Shown in pieces: positions 46,122-53,581 of a stretch of DNA of 55,478 nucleotides. The stretch is taken from contig CALXMF010000005.1 of NCBI GenBank assembly GCA_944389415.1, positions 83,798 to 139,275 of the forward strand, given 5' to 3'. The translations under genes and the position numbers were made by a program. The first letter of the stretch is position 1. Every line of letters begins with the position of its first letter. The notes beneath the pieces were generated by a model. That model was not told the DNA's origin. It searched no databases and worked only from the letters and a program-made list of their open reading frames with translations. This stretch comes from an uncultured Spirochaetota bacterium. GTDB taxonomy: Bacteria > Spirochaetota > Spirochaetia > Treponematales > Treponemataceae.

Positions 46122-46613
46122 ATGGAACGTTATGTTTTATCGGTTTTAGTTGAGAATCATGCCGGTGTTCTTAGCCGGGTATCAGGGCTGTTCAGCCGCA
46201 GGGGATACAATATTGACAGTCTTACTGTTGGAGAAACATATGACAGTAATCGTTCTCGCATGACTATCGTCGTACAAGGCGATAATTATATTCTTGAACA
46301 GATAAAAAAACAGCTTGCTAAACTGGTAGAAGTCATTTCTATTGAACACTGTGAGCCAGCAAATACCGTTGTACGTGAAATGGCGTTAATTAAGGTCTGT
46401 GCATCAGGAACAGCACGAGTTGGCGTTATTGAAACAGCAAATATATTCCGTGCACATATTGTCGATGTCGGTCTTGATTCTGTTATCATTGAGGTAACAG
46501 GAAGTGAGGATAAAATCGAAAGTCTCATCCGTCTGCTCCAGCCGTTCGGTATTATGGAACTTGTTCGAACTGGATTGACTGCTATGGGCAGAGGAAACGG
46601 CGTTTTATCCTGA
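46122..46613 (+). CDS. ilvN: acetolactate synthase small (regulatory) subunit
   Basis: The 163-residue protein has the N-terminal ACT domain VLVENHAGVLSRVSGLFSRR with GYNIDSLTVGET, followed by the C-terminal ALS_ss_C region (IEVTGSEDKIESLIRLLQPFGI). It binds valine and activates the catalytic subunit IlvB, which is not in the window; the small subunit alone has no activity. An AAAGGAG site precedes the ATG, 16 bases after the fusion gene. Three ACT-regulated enzymes of amino acid synthesis are thus in one operon. Confidence 0.93.
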   Translation: MERYVLSVLVENHAGVLSRVSGLFSRRGYNIDSLTVGETYDSNRSRMTIVVQGDNYILEQIKKQLAKLVEVISIEHCEPANTVVREMALIKVCASGTARVGVIETANIFRAHIVDVGLDSVIIEVTGSEDKIESLIRLLQPFGIMELVRTGLTAMGRGNGVLS

Positions 46614-46631
46614 ACATACACACTGCCCAAT

Positions 46632-47987
46632 TCAGGAGGTCTGCCTGAGCTTGCGGCTCAGCAGACTACCCTTATTGTAATAAATAATAAATAGAATAGA
46701 AGTTGTTGTCCAAGTGATCGGATAACTTGCCATAACGGTTATTATGGACGTGTAGTAAGGCACTGCAACAGCGATCCAGACAATACGCAATACACATACA
46801 CCAACAGTCGTTAATACAGTCGGTATAAATACATCTCCAGTACCGCGGACTGTTCCAGAAATAATCTCTATGCAAATATAAGTAATAAAGACAGGCACTA
46901 AAAAGCGCAAAATAATCATACCATCCGCAATAACTGCCTCATCAGTAGTAAATAAAAGATAAATATACTCTCCAAAAAAATAAAACAAAGTGCTTATAAT
47001 AACAGTCACAACGCCAGCTATAAGCAGACACTGCTTCATCCCGCTTCGTATCCGGTCAAATTTACCGGCTCCAAAATTCTGTCCGGCGAATGTCGTAATA
47101 GCGATACCAAAAGCATTAATTGTCATCCAGAACAAACTATCAATTTTACTATATGCGGTATATGCCGCAATCATATCGGTACCAAATTGATTCACGCTTG
47201 TCTGGATAATAATATTAGACAGAGAATACATAACAGACTGGAGACCAGCAGGTAGCCCGATGCGAATCATATTTTTAAACATACCTGGGGCAAAATGAAT
47301 AATTCTATAATTGAGACGGTATATATCTTCACTATGACTGAGACAATGAAGTACCAATACCGCACTTAACAGTTGTGATATTATTGTAGCAAATGCTGCT
47401 CCTTCTACTCCCATTCCTAGAACAGCAATAAATACCAGATCAAGAATAATATTACAAAGACACCCGGCAATCAGATAATAAAATGGCCTGCGGGAATCAC
47501 CAACAGCCCTAAGAATCCCCGCTCCCATATTATATACTAAATTGGGTATCATTCCAGCAAAAAAAATACGTATATATATCAGTGCTTTTCCCAGAATCGC
47601 TTCAGGCGTTCCCATTTGACGCAGAATCACTGGAGAAAACACCAGCCCCAGAATCATAATAAGCGCGCCACCAACAATAGAGAGAGCAATAGCAGTATGT
47701 ACAGCTCGATGAATTTCACGACGCTGTTTTGCACCATAGAATTGAGCAATTACAATCGCAGCACCTGACGATACACCAACAAAAAATCCGACAAGAAGAT
47801 TAATTATAGTCCCCGTTCCGCCGCCGACAGCTGCAAGAGATTCCTTGCCCAAAAACCGTCCGACAACAACCGCATCAACGGTATTATATAACTGCTGAAA
47901 AAAAGTTCCTAATAAGATTGGAAAGAAAAAAATAAGGAGCTGTTTCCAAATTACTCCTTCTGTAATATCAGTTTTTGCCGCACGCAT
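46632..47987 (-). CDS. MATE family efflux transporter (second copy)
   Basis: The 451-residue protein has about twelve membrane helices and MATE features such as FFFPILLGTFFQQLYNTVDA near the N-terminus and GLPAGLQSVMYSLSN in the second half. It is divergent from the copy at 22820. I start it at the ATG at 47985-47987; the frame extends to a TTG at 48021-48023, but that stretch contains the -35 hexamer of a strong promoter, and the ATG lies seven bases after its -10 box. The C-terminal codons form part of a hairpin near the end of the ilvN operon. Confidence 0.9.
   Translation of the reverse strand: MRAAKTDITEGVIWKQLLIFFFPILLGTFFQQLYNTVDAVVVGRFLGKESLAAVGGGTGTIINLLVGFFVGVSSGAAIVIAQFYGAKQRREIHRAVHTAIALSIVGGALIMILGLVFSPVILRQMGTPEAILGKALIYIRIFFAGMIPNLVYNMGAGILRAVGDSRRPFYYLIAGCLCNIILDLVFIAVLGMGVEGAAFATIISQLLSAVLVLHCLSHSEDIYRLNYRIIHFAPGMFKNMIRIGLPAGLQSVMYSLSNIIIQTSVNQFGTDMIAAYTAYSKIDSLFWMTINAFGIAITTFAGQNFGAGKFDRIRSGMKQCLLIAGVVTVIISTLFYFFGEYIYLLFTTDEAVIADGMIILRFLVPVFITYICIEIISGTVRGTGDVFIPTVLTTVGVCVLRIVWIAVAVPYYTSIITVMASYPITWTTTSILFIIYYNKGSLLSRKLRQTS
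46639..46666. terminator. hairpin in the shared 3' end of ilvN operon and MATE gene
   Basis: GTCTG-c-CTGAGC and GCTCAG-CAGAC form an eleven-pair stem with one bulged C and a five-base loop. It lies inside the last codons of the MATE gene, 25 bases after the ilvN stop. No T tract follows, so its role in termination is inferred. Confidence 0.4.
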
Positions 47988-47994
47988 ATGTTCC

Positions 47995-48023
47995 GTTATA
48001 TATGAGCACGGCAAAAAAGTCAA
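47995..48023 (-). promoter_or_regulatory. strong promoter of the second MATE gene, leaderless
   Basis: TTGACT (48018-48023), a 17-base spacer and TATAAC (47995-48000) are followed by seven bases and the ATG. The promoter occupies the short gap behind pyrE. Confidence 0.75.
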
Positions 48024-48034
48024 ATCAGAATCTT

Positions 48035-48697
48035 TTATGCGCCGGCACCATACTGTTCCCGATACATTTTCATTGCCTCAAGATGCTCAGCACCCGCGAT
48101 AATGCCATTTTCAATAGCCTGAATAATATCGTTTATAGTAACAATTGAGAATACCTGAATTCCAAAATCCCGATATGCTTCCTGAACAGCAGATAAATCA
48201 CCCGCAAGACCTTTTTCCATTCGGTCTACGGTAATAACCATTGCTGAAACAGTTGATTTCGGCGCGGCTTCGCGCAATTTCGGCAGAACTTCACGAAGGG
48301 CTTTGCCGCTCGTCATTACATCTTCAATAATAATAACACGGCTTCCATCCGACGGCTGTGTTCCAACAAACATACCACCTTCTCCGTGATCTTTTACTTC
48401 TTTTCTATCAAAACAGTATGGCATATCAATACCATATTTAGTATATAAAGCAACAGATGTACTTACAGCAAGAGGAATTCCCTTATAAGCCGGTCCAAAC
48501 AGAATATCCCCGGCTATATCATGTTCCCGAATACATTGCGCATAAAAAGAACCTAAGCGCGCAAGATGAGCACCAGTTTTATAGTTTCCTGTATTAATAA
48601 AATACGGAGCTTTTCGACCACTTTTCAGTGTAAAGTCCCCAAAAGTAAGTACTCCGCTGCTGCTCATGAATTGAATAAATTCTTCTTTATAAGTCAT
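48035..48697 (-). CDS. pyrE: orotate phosphoribosyltransferase
   Basis: PyrE makes orotidine 5'-phosphate in pyrimidine synthesis. The 220-residue protein has the PRPP-binding motif VIIIEDVMTSGKAL, FTLKSGRKAPYFIN at the N-terminus and FDRKEVKDHGEGG as the flexible catalytic loop. GGGAGG before the ATG at 48695-48697 sets the start; an upstream ATG would contain the ribosome site itself. No other pyr genes are adjacent. Confidence 0.94.
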   Translation of the reverse strand: MTYKEEFIQFMSSSGVLTFGDFTLKSGRKAPYFINTGNYKTGAHLARLGSFYAQCIREHDIAGDILFGPAYKGIPLAVSTSVALYTKYGIDMPYCFDRKEVKDHGEGGMFVGTQPSDGSRVIIIEDVMTSGKALREVLPKLREAAPKSTVSAMVITVDRMEKGLAGDLSAVQEAYRDFGIQVFSIVTINDIIQAIENGIIAGAEHLEAMKMYREQYGAGA

Positions 48698-48897
48698 ATC
48701 ACTGCCTCCCATTTGTATAATATATTCTCAAAGCAAGCTCCAGACGCAAGATTGCTCATATCTCTGCCCCTTCATCCATCTCTAGTATAAATAACAAAAG
48801 CAGAACACCGTTGGTGATTATATCCTGTAATCTAAAACCTTCCAAGAGAGCCTCATATACCATTTGCGCAAAAGTACTTTTTCCTGTATCATTTCTA

Positions 48898-48903
48898 TAT
48901 AAT
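48898..48903 (+). promoter_or_regulatory. -10 box of malic enzyme gene
   Basis: TATAAT lies 21 bases before the ATG at 48925, leaving a short leader with CAGGAG. The -35 region is not clear. It contrasts with the leaderless genes. Confidence 0.45.
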
Positions 48904-48924
48904 AAAGACAGGAGTTTGTATTTT

Positions 48925-50112
48925 ATGGGTGAAAAACGAAATTACGCAGAAGAAAGCCTCGCACTTCACTATCAGAAACGGGGGAAAATAGAAATTGTAC
49001 CAACAGTACCTGTTCAGACACGTGACGATTTATCGCTCGCGTATACACCGGGCGTTGCAGAACCTTGTCTGGTAATACAGAAAGATATTACCCAATCCTA
49101 TGAACTGACTAGACGATGGAATATGTGCCTTGTTGTTACAGACGGAACGGCAGTTCTTGGACTTGGAGACATTGGACCTGAAGCAGGCATGCCTGTTATG
49201 GAAGGAAAATGTGTGTTATTTAAAGCATTCGGTAATGTTGATGCTTTTCCGTTATGCATTAAAAGTAAAGATGTTGATGAAATTGTAAATACAATTTATC
49301 TTATTTCAGGATCATTTGGCGGTGTTAATCTTGAAGATATCGCAGCACCCCGCTGCTTTGAAATTGAACAAAAATTAAAAGAAAAATGTGATATTCCAAT
49401 TTTTCATGATGATCAGCATGGTACAGCTGTGGTCACTCTTGCAGGTCTCATCAATGCGGTCAAACTCACCGGACGTAATAAAAGCGCTGTTCAAATTGTG
49501 GTAAACGGTGCGGGGGCCGCTGCTATCGCAATCACAAGGCTGCTTATGACATACGGTTTTACCAATATCGTATTGTGCGATCGCGCAGGCGCAATCTACG
49601 AAGGACGACCGAACAATATGAATCCAATAAAAGAAGAAATAGCAAAAATAACAAATAGCAGTAAAAAAAAGGGAGCTCTCTCTGATATTATAGAAAATGC
49701 TGATGTATTTATTGGTGTCAGCGCACCAAATGCCCTGACACAAGATATGGTTCGTAAAATGAATCGTGCCCCTATCATCTTTGCCTGTGCAAATCCAACC
49801 CCCGAGATTTATCCGGAAGATGCTATCGCAGCAGGTGCACGAGTGACAGCAACAGGCAGAAGTGATTATCCCAATCAAATAAACAACGTTCTTGCATTTC
49901 CCGGCATTTTTCGCGGAGCATTTGATGTGCGGGCAAGAGATATCAATGACGCAATGAAACTTGCCGCAGCACAGGCAATAGCAGGTCTGATACAAGACAG
50001 TGAACTTACAGCTGATTACATCATACCAGCTGCGTTTGATACACGAGTAGGACCAGCCGTTGCCGCAGCTGTAGCGAAAGCAGCGCGTGACAGCGGTGTC
50101 GCAAGAATATAA
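48925..50112 (+). CDS. NAD(P)-dependent malic enzyme
   Basis: The 395-residue enzyme decarboxylates malate to pyruvate. It has SLAYTPGVAEPC with the catalytic Tyr, FHDDQHGTAVVTLAGLINA with metal ligands, and the Rossmann segment IVVNGAGAAAIAI. It is the short form, lacking the phosphotransacetylase domain of MaeB. The CAGGAG site before the ATG at 48925 selects this start over an open frame extending upstream to 48811. The coding strand is G- and T-rich, suggesting a highly used gene. Confidence 0.93.
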   Translation: MGEKRNYAEESLALHYQKRGKIEIVPTVPVQTRDDLSLAYTPGVAEPCLVIQKDITQSYELTRRWNMCLVVTDGTAVLGLGDIGPEAGMPVMEGKCVLFKAFGNVDAFPLCIKSKDVDEIVNTIYLISGSFGGVNLEDIAAPRCFEIEQKLKEKCDIPIFHDDQHGTAVVTLAGLINAVKLTGRNKSAVQIVVNGAGAAAIAITRLLMTYGFTNIVLCDRAGAIYEGRPNNMNPIKEEIAKITNSSKKKGALSDIIENADVFIGVSAPNALTQDMVRKMNRAPIIFACANPTPEIYPEDAIAAGARVTATGRSDYPNQINNVLAFPGIFRGAFDVRARDINDAMKLAAAQAIAGLIQDSELTADYIIPAAFDTRVGPAVAAAVAKAARDSGVARI

Positions 50113-50127
50113 TCTTTATGGTGCACC

Positions 50128-50153
50128 AGCGGACAGTTAAACGACTGCCCGCT
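50128..50153. terminator. hairpin between malic enzyme and pth
   Basis: AGCGGACAGT and ACTGCCCGCT form a ten-base stem with one mismatch and a six-base loop. It includes the pth stop and lacks T tracts, so it resembles the other GC hairpins between convergent genes here. Confidence 0.4.
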
Positions 50154-50766
50154 TTGACCATTGTTTCAAATATTGTTCAGGCGGTGTCAGCAATATATTA
50201 AACAATAGTTGAGATACCGCAGGAAAAGTACGTGAAAGAAGAATTTGTTCATCCGATGTAAAAGAGGATAAAACATAGCCGGCGACATCTTTATGGTCAG
50301 GCCGTCCAATTCCCAAACGCAATCTCCAAAAATCGGCAGTCCCCAATACAGTCTTTGCAGATCGAAGCCCATTATGTCCGCCAAGTCCGCCGCTCCACTT
50401 AAGACTGACTGTTCCTGGAGCAAGTTCTAATTCATCATGAACAATAAGTATTTCAGCAGGCTGAATTTTATAGAAACGAGCTATTTCACCAATACTCTCT
50501 CCGGACAGATTCATATACGTCATTGGTTTTACAAAATATATACGTCTGTTACCCGTTTCCGCCTGCGGCGGAATAGACATCTCATATCGCTGCGCTTGCG
50601 AAATGAGAAACGCTGAATCAAGAGCTGTATATTCGCCTTTAAACTTACTCTGCCACGATAGTACAGAGGCAAACGGCAGTTGCTCAGCAAAAATCCAGGC
50701 AGCGTTGTGCCGGGTATCTTTATATTCTTTTCCGTAATTACCTAAAAACGCAACAAGCGAAATCAT
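50137..50766 (-). CDS. pth: peptidyl-tRNA hydrolase
   Basis: Pth frees tRNA from stalled peptidyl-tRNA. The 209-residue protein contains the catalytic histidine in DTRHNAAWIFAE near residue 20, KPMTYMNLSGESIG, IVHDELELAPGTV and GGHNGLRS, all conserved in the family. The start is set by a consensus promoter whose TATAAT lies six bases before the ATG; there is no Shine-Dalgarno sequence. The 3' end overlaps a hairpin shared with the convergent malic enzyme gene. Confidence 0.95.
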   Translation of the reverse strand: MISLVAFLGNYGKEYKDTRHNAAWIFAEQLPFASVLSWQSKFKGEYTALDSAFLISQAQRYEMSIPPQAETGNRRIYFVKPMTYMNLSGESIGEIARFYKIQPAEILIVHDELELAPGTVSLKWSGGLGGHNGLRSAKTVLGTADFWRLRLGIGRPDHKDVAGYVLSSFTSDEQILLSRTFPAVSQLLFNILLTPPEQYLKQWSKRAVV

Positions 50767-50772
50767 ATAATT

Positions 50773-50801
50773 ATTATAACAAATTCAGGTTTTATAATCA
50801 A
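50773..50801 (-). promoter_or_regulatory. consensus promoter of pth, leaderless
   Basis: TTGATT (50796-50801), a 17-base spacer and a perfect TATAAT (50773-50778) are followed by six bases and the ATG at 50766. This is the clearest leaderless promoter in the window. Confidence 0.8.
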
Positions 50802-50815
50802 AAGATTAACATTTT

Positions 50816-50894
50816 AAAATAAAAACAGCCGCACAGCTTTTATAAAATGGGTCCGGTTTGAGAATTTCTGTTGTTCTCAAAAGCTGTACGGCTG
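50816..50894 (-). terminator. long composite hairpin with U tail
   Basis: CAGCCGCACAGCTTTT (50826-50841) and AAAAGCTGTACGGCTG (50879-50894) are 16-base arms with one mismatch. An inner pair, TTTGAGAA/TTCTCAAA, lies between them. On the minus strand the structure ends in TTTTTATTTT, so it resembles a terminator, but the 37-base interior with its own stem is far larger than usual. It may end the arsR-ATPase transcript or a small RNA from the 50895-51049 gap. Confidence 0.6.
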
Positions 50895-50941
50895 GAATTT
50901 ACCTTATTGTTAGATATTTACAAACAACCAAAGCAAATCTC

Positions 50942-50959
50942 AAAAAAAAAAAAAAAAAA
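50942..50959. repeat. 18-base homopolymer A tract
   Basis: A run of 18 A residues lies in the gap between the P-type ATPase stop and pth. It is the longest homopolymer I noticed in the window and would be prone to slippage. On the minus strand it is a T tract about 90 bases after the ATPase stop. Confidence 0.9.
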
Positions 50960-51049
50960 CAATTAAGATTTATAAATCCATTTAGCCTGTGCATAAGTTA
51001 TATAGGATTTAGCACCTTTTGTAAATAGAAGAATAACAAAATACTCATA

Positions 51050-53062
51050 TTATAAACGGCTATTACGAGAAAATCGTATATACATGATTCTCAAACTGTT
51101 TAACACAGCAAGAACTGTAACTCCAACATCGGCAAAAACAGCTGCCCACAATGATGCTATACCACAGGCCCCAAGCAGAAGCACTATCGCTTTCACACCT
51201 AATGCAAAAACAATATTTTCAGTTACAATACGTTTTGTGTATTTTGCAATCCTAACCGCATCAGCAATACGAGAAGGGGCATCGTTCATTATAACCGCAT
51301 CAGCAGCCTCTACAGCAGCATCTGAGCCAAGCGCTCCCATTGCAATACCGACATCAGCTCTGGCAAGAACGGGAGCATCATTAATTCCGTCTCCTGCAAA
51401 AATCACTGTTTTATGTTTATTTTGAGAATGGATCTCTTCAAGAATTCTTTCTATGTGCAGCACTTTATCTTCCGGGAGCAGGCCGCTATATACCTCATCA
51501 AGTTTCAATTCATTTGCGATATACTCAGCAGCAGCACTACTGTCACCGGTAAGCATGACAATACGGGGAATACCACAATCATGCAATAGAGAAACTGCAT
51601 CAACTGAATCAGGCTTTATCATATCTGAAATACTGATGTGACCGGCATATTTTCCATTTGAGGCAACATGAATAACCGTTCCTCCGTCCCGATTCGCACA
51701 ATCGGCATCAATCCCTGTAATCCCCTCACTTTCAAGAAAACGCTGCGTTCCGGCAATAACTTGTTTTCCATCAACTACAGCATAAATTCCCTTTCCTGGA
51801 ATTTCACGATACTGTTCTACCTGAACTAACCCGCAGCAGGTATCTTTATGATATGCTTTTAAAGATATAGACACAGGATGACTAGAATACTTTTCAGCAT
51901 GAGCAGTAAGAGCTGCAAGTTCCGCGGCTGTCATTCCACCCTCAGGTACCGGATGCACAGCCTGCACTGCAAAAATCCCTTTTGTTAATGTACCTGTTTT
52001 ATCAAACACTGCAACTTTAGTATGAGCCAATAGTTCAAGTGTACTACTACCTTTTATCAGGATACCCTGACGGGATGCGGCTCCAATACCAGCAAAAAAT
52101 CCGAGCGGTACTGAAACAACAAGCGCGCATGGACATGATACAACAAGAAAAGTCAGAGCACGTTCCAGCCATATATTCCAACTTCCATCACCCAGGATTA
52201 ATGGCGGGCATAACGCAAGCAATACAGCAGCTGTAGTAACTGCTGGTGTATATATACGTGCAAAACGTGTAATAAACCGTTCTGTTTTTGTTTTTCGTTC
52301 TGAAGAACGCTCTGTCAGCTCAAGAATCCTTGCAACCGCGGACTGGTGATATTCACGCAGAACACGCAGTTCAAGAACTCCATCCATACAGATGCTACCA
52401 GCAAGTACTTCAGCGCCAATTTCACTCCGGCGGGGAACTGATTCGCCAGTTAAAACAGCAGTATCGATAAAACATTTTCCTTCAGTCACAATACCGTCAA
52501 GCGGGACCCGCTCTCCTGCAGATATGCGTATTATTTCGCCAACTCTTACATCATGCGGGGAAACAGTTTCAAACCGACCCTCACGAAATACTACTGCATG
52601 ATCAGGGCGAAGATTGGATAACGCCGCAATAGAATTACGAGAGCGTTCCACTGCGTAATCTTGAAATATTTCACCAATCTGATAAAAAAGCATTACAGCT
52701 GCCGCTTCAGGAACCTCGCCAATTGCAAACGCACCGATACTTGCTGCGGTCATCAAAAAATGTTCATCAAAAATTCTACCATGCAGGATATTGCGTACGG
52801 CCTGTATTACTACATCATAGCCAGCTATAATAAATGATAAACTGAAACACACCATCAGCAGATATTCAGGAATATCACGTACGTGTGCTGAATATATCAT
52901 TTTCAGTATTATACCAGCTGCAAATAATAGACTGCCGCATACGATGCGAAACAATATATATTTTTTTTCTACAAAAGCAGAGACATCATTATTCTTGCAA
53001 GAACAGCCCTCACAGGAACAGAAATCATGTTTTTCTTCTTTATTGTTATTTAAAATACACAT
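51050..53062 (-). CDS. heavy-metal P1B-type ATPase (CadA/ZntA-like)
   Basis: The 670-residue pump exports divalent metals. The N-terminus is Cys-rich (FCSCEGCSCKNND) but lacks a typical GMxCxxC domain. The membrane core has the CPC motif in VVSCPCALVVSVPLG near residue 314. The phosphorylation site is DKTGTLTKG near 354, and GDGINDAPVLARADVGIAMG lies near 555. The pattern fits Zn2+/Cd2+/Pb2+ exporters. It lies 11 bases behind a zinc-type ArsR regulator gene. GAGGAG is 17-20 bases before the ATG, a rather long spacing. The gene is probably repressed until metal is in excess. Confidence 0.93.
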   Translation of the reverse strand: MCILNNNKEEKHDFCSCEGCSCKNNDVSAFVEKKYILFRIVCGSLLFAAGIILKMIYSAHVRDIPEYLLMVCFSLSFIIAGYDVVIQAVRNILHGRIFDEHFLMTAASIGAFAIGEVPEAAAVMLFYQIGEIFQDYAVERSRNSIAALSNLRPDHAVVFREGRFETVSPHDVRVGEIIRISAGERVPLDGIVTEGKCFIDTAVLTGESVPRRSEIGAEVLAGSICMDGVLELRVLREYHQSAVARILELTERSSERKTKTERFITRFARIYTPAVTTAAVLLALCPPLILGDGSWNIWLERALTFLVVSCPCALVVSVPLGFFAGIGAASRQGILIKGSSTLELLAHTKVAVFDKTGTLTKGIFAVQAVHPVPEGGMTAAELAALTAHAEKYSSHPVSISLKAYHKDTCCGLVQVEQYREIPGKGIYAVVDGKQVIAGTQRFLESEGITGIDADCANRDGGTVIHVASNGKYAGHISISDMIKPDSVDAVSLLHDCGIPRIVMLTGDSSAAAEYIANELKLDEVYSGLLPEDKVLHIERILEEIHSQNKHKTVIFAGDGINDAPVLARADVGIAMGALGSDAAVEAADAVIMNDAPSRIADAVRIAKYTKRIVTENIVFALGVKAIVLLLGACGIASLWAAVFADVGVTVLAVLNSLRIMYIRFSRNSRL

Positions 53063-53073
53063 ATAAAATTTAT

Positions 53074-53430
53074 TTACTCCTCTATATGTTCCATACCCTG
53101 ACTGAGTATTGAAGTTATATGATCATCTGAAAGGGAATAAATAAGAACTTTTCCCTCCCGGCGATATTTTACCAATCCATTCGCTTTAAGAACCCTAAGC
53201 TGATGGGAAATCGCAGACTGTGTCATCTGCAAGAGAACCGCAATATCACTAACACATAGTTCAGACTCCAAAAGTGCAAACAATATCTTTATGCGTGTGG
53301 AATCACCAAAAATCTTAAACAATTCTGCCAAATCAAATAAAGTTTCTTCATCTGGCATCTTTTCAGAAATTACGGAAAATCGTTTAACCGTCTCATTATC
53401 AGGTTGAACATTTGCTGCATCAGTGTCCAT
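53074..53430 (-). CDS. ArsR/SmtB family zinc-responsive repressor
   Basis: The 118-residue winged-helix regulator has the recognition helix region QMTQSAISHQLRVLKANGLV, and ELCVSDIA before it. The C-terminal helix ends SDDHITSILSQGMEHIEE, where Asp, His, His and Glu match the alpha-5 zinc site of SmtB/CzrA. The alpha-3 ELCVCD cysteine pair of CadC is reduced to one cysteine, favouring zinc over cadmium or lead. A GGAGG site precedes the ATG. It heads the operon with the ATPase and probably represses it through the palindrome at 53465-53480. Confidence 0.92.
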   Translation of the reverse strand: MDTDAANVQPDNETVKRFSVISEKMPDEETLFDLAELFKIFGDSTRIKILFALLESELCVSDIAVLLQMTQSAISHQLRVLKANGLVKYRREGKVLIYSLSDDHITSILSQGMEHIEE

Positions 53431-53464
53431 CTATTCTATATCCTCCTTCGTTATCGTATAATAC

Positions 53465-53480
53465 ATGAACATTTGTTCAT
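53465..53480. promoter_or_regulatory. ArsR/SmtB-type operator
   Basis: ATGAACA-TT-TGTTCAT is a perfect palindrome 35-50 bases before the arsR ATG. The TGAA...TTCA core matches SmtB/CzrA operators (12-2-12 type). A TATAAT-like box lies just upstream on the minus strand, so bound repressor would cover the start point. Confidence 0.75.
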
Positions 53481-53533
53481 ATATTATATGATATACAAAA
53501 TTTATGCAAGAAGATACAAACTTATTTTTCTGC

Positions 53534-53562
53534 TTGTAAAAGGAGAATTTTAATAGTACACT
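53534..53562 (+). promoter_or_regulatory. promoter of the CBS-pyrophosphatase gene
   Basis: TTGTAA (53534-53539), a 17-base spacer and TACACT (53557-53562). The leader is about 14 bases and carries the GAGAGGA ribosome site. Confidence 0.55.
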
Positions 53563-53581
53563 AATTGAGAGGATATAAATT

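Noticed and set aside
49375-49995. 206-codon open frame antisense to the malic enzyme gene
   Set aside because: The product is extremely rich in Cys, Tyr and Ile, as expected from reading a conserved gene backwards, and no start signal is present.
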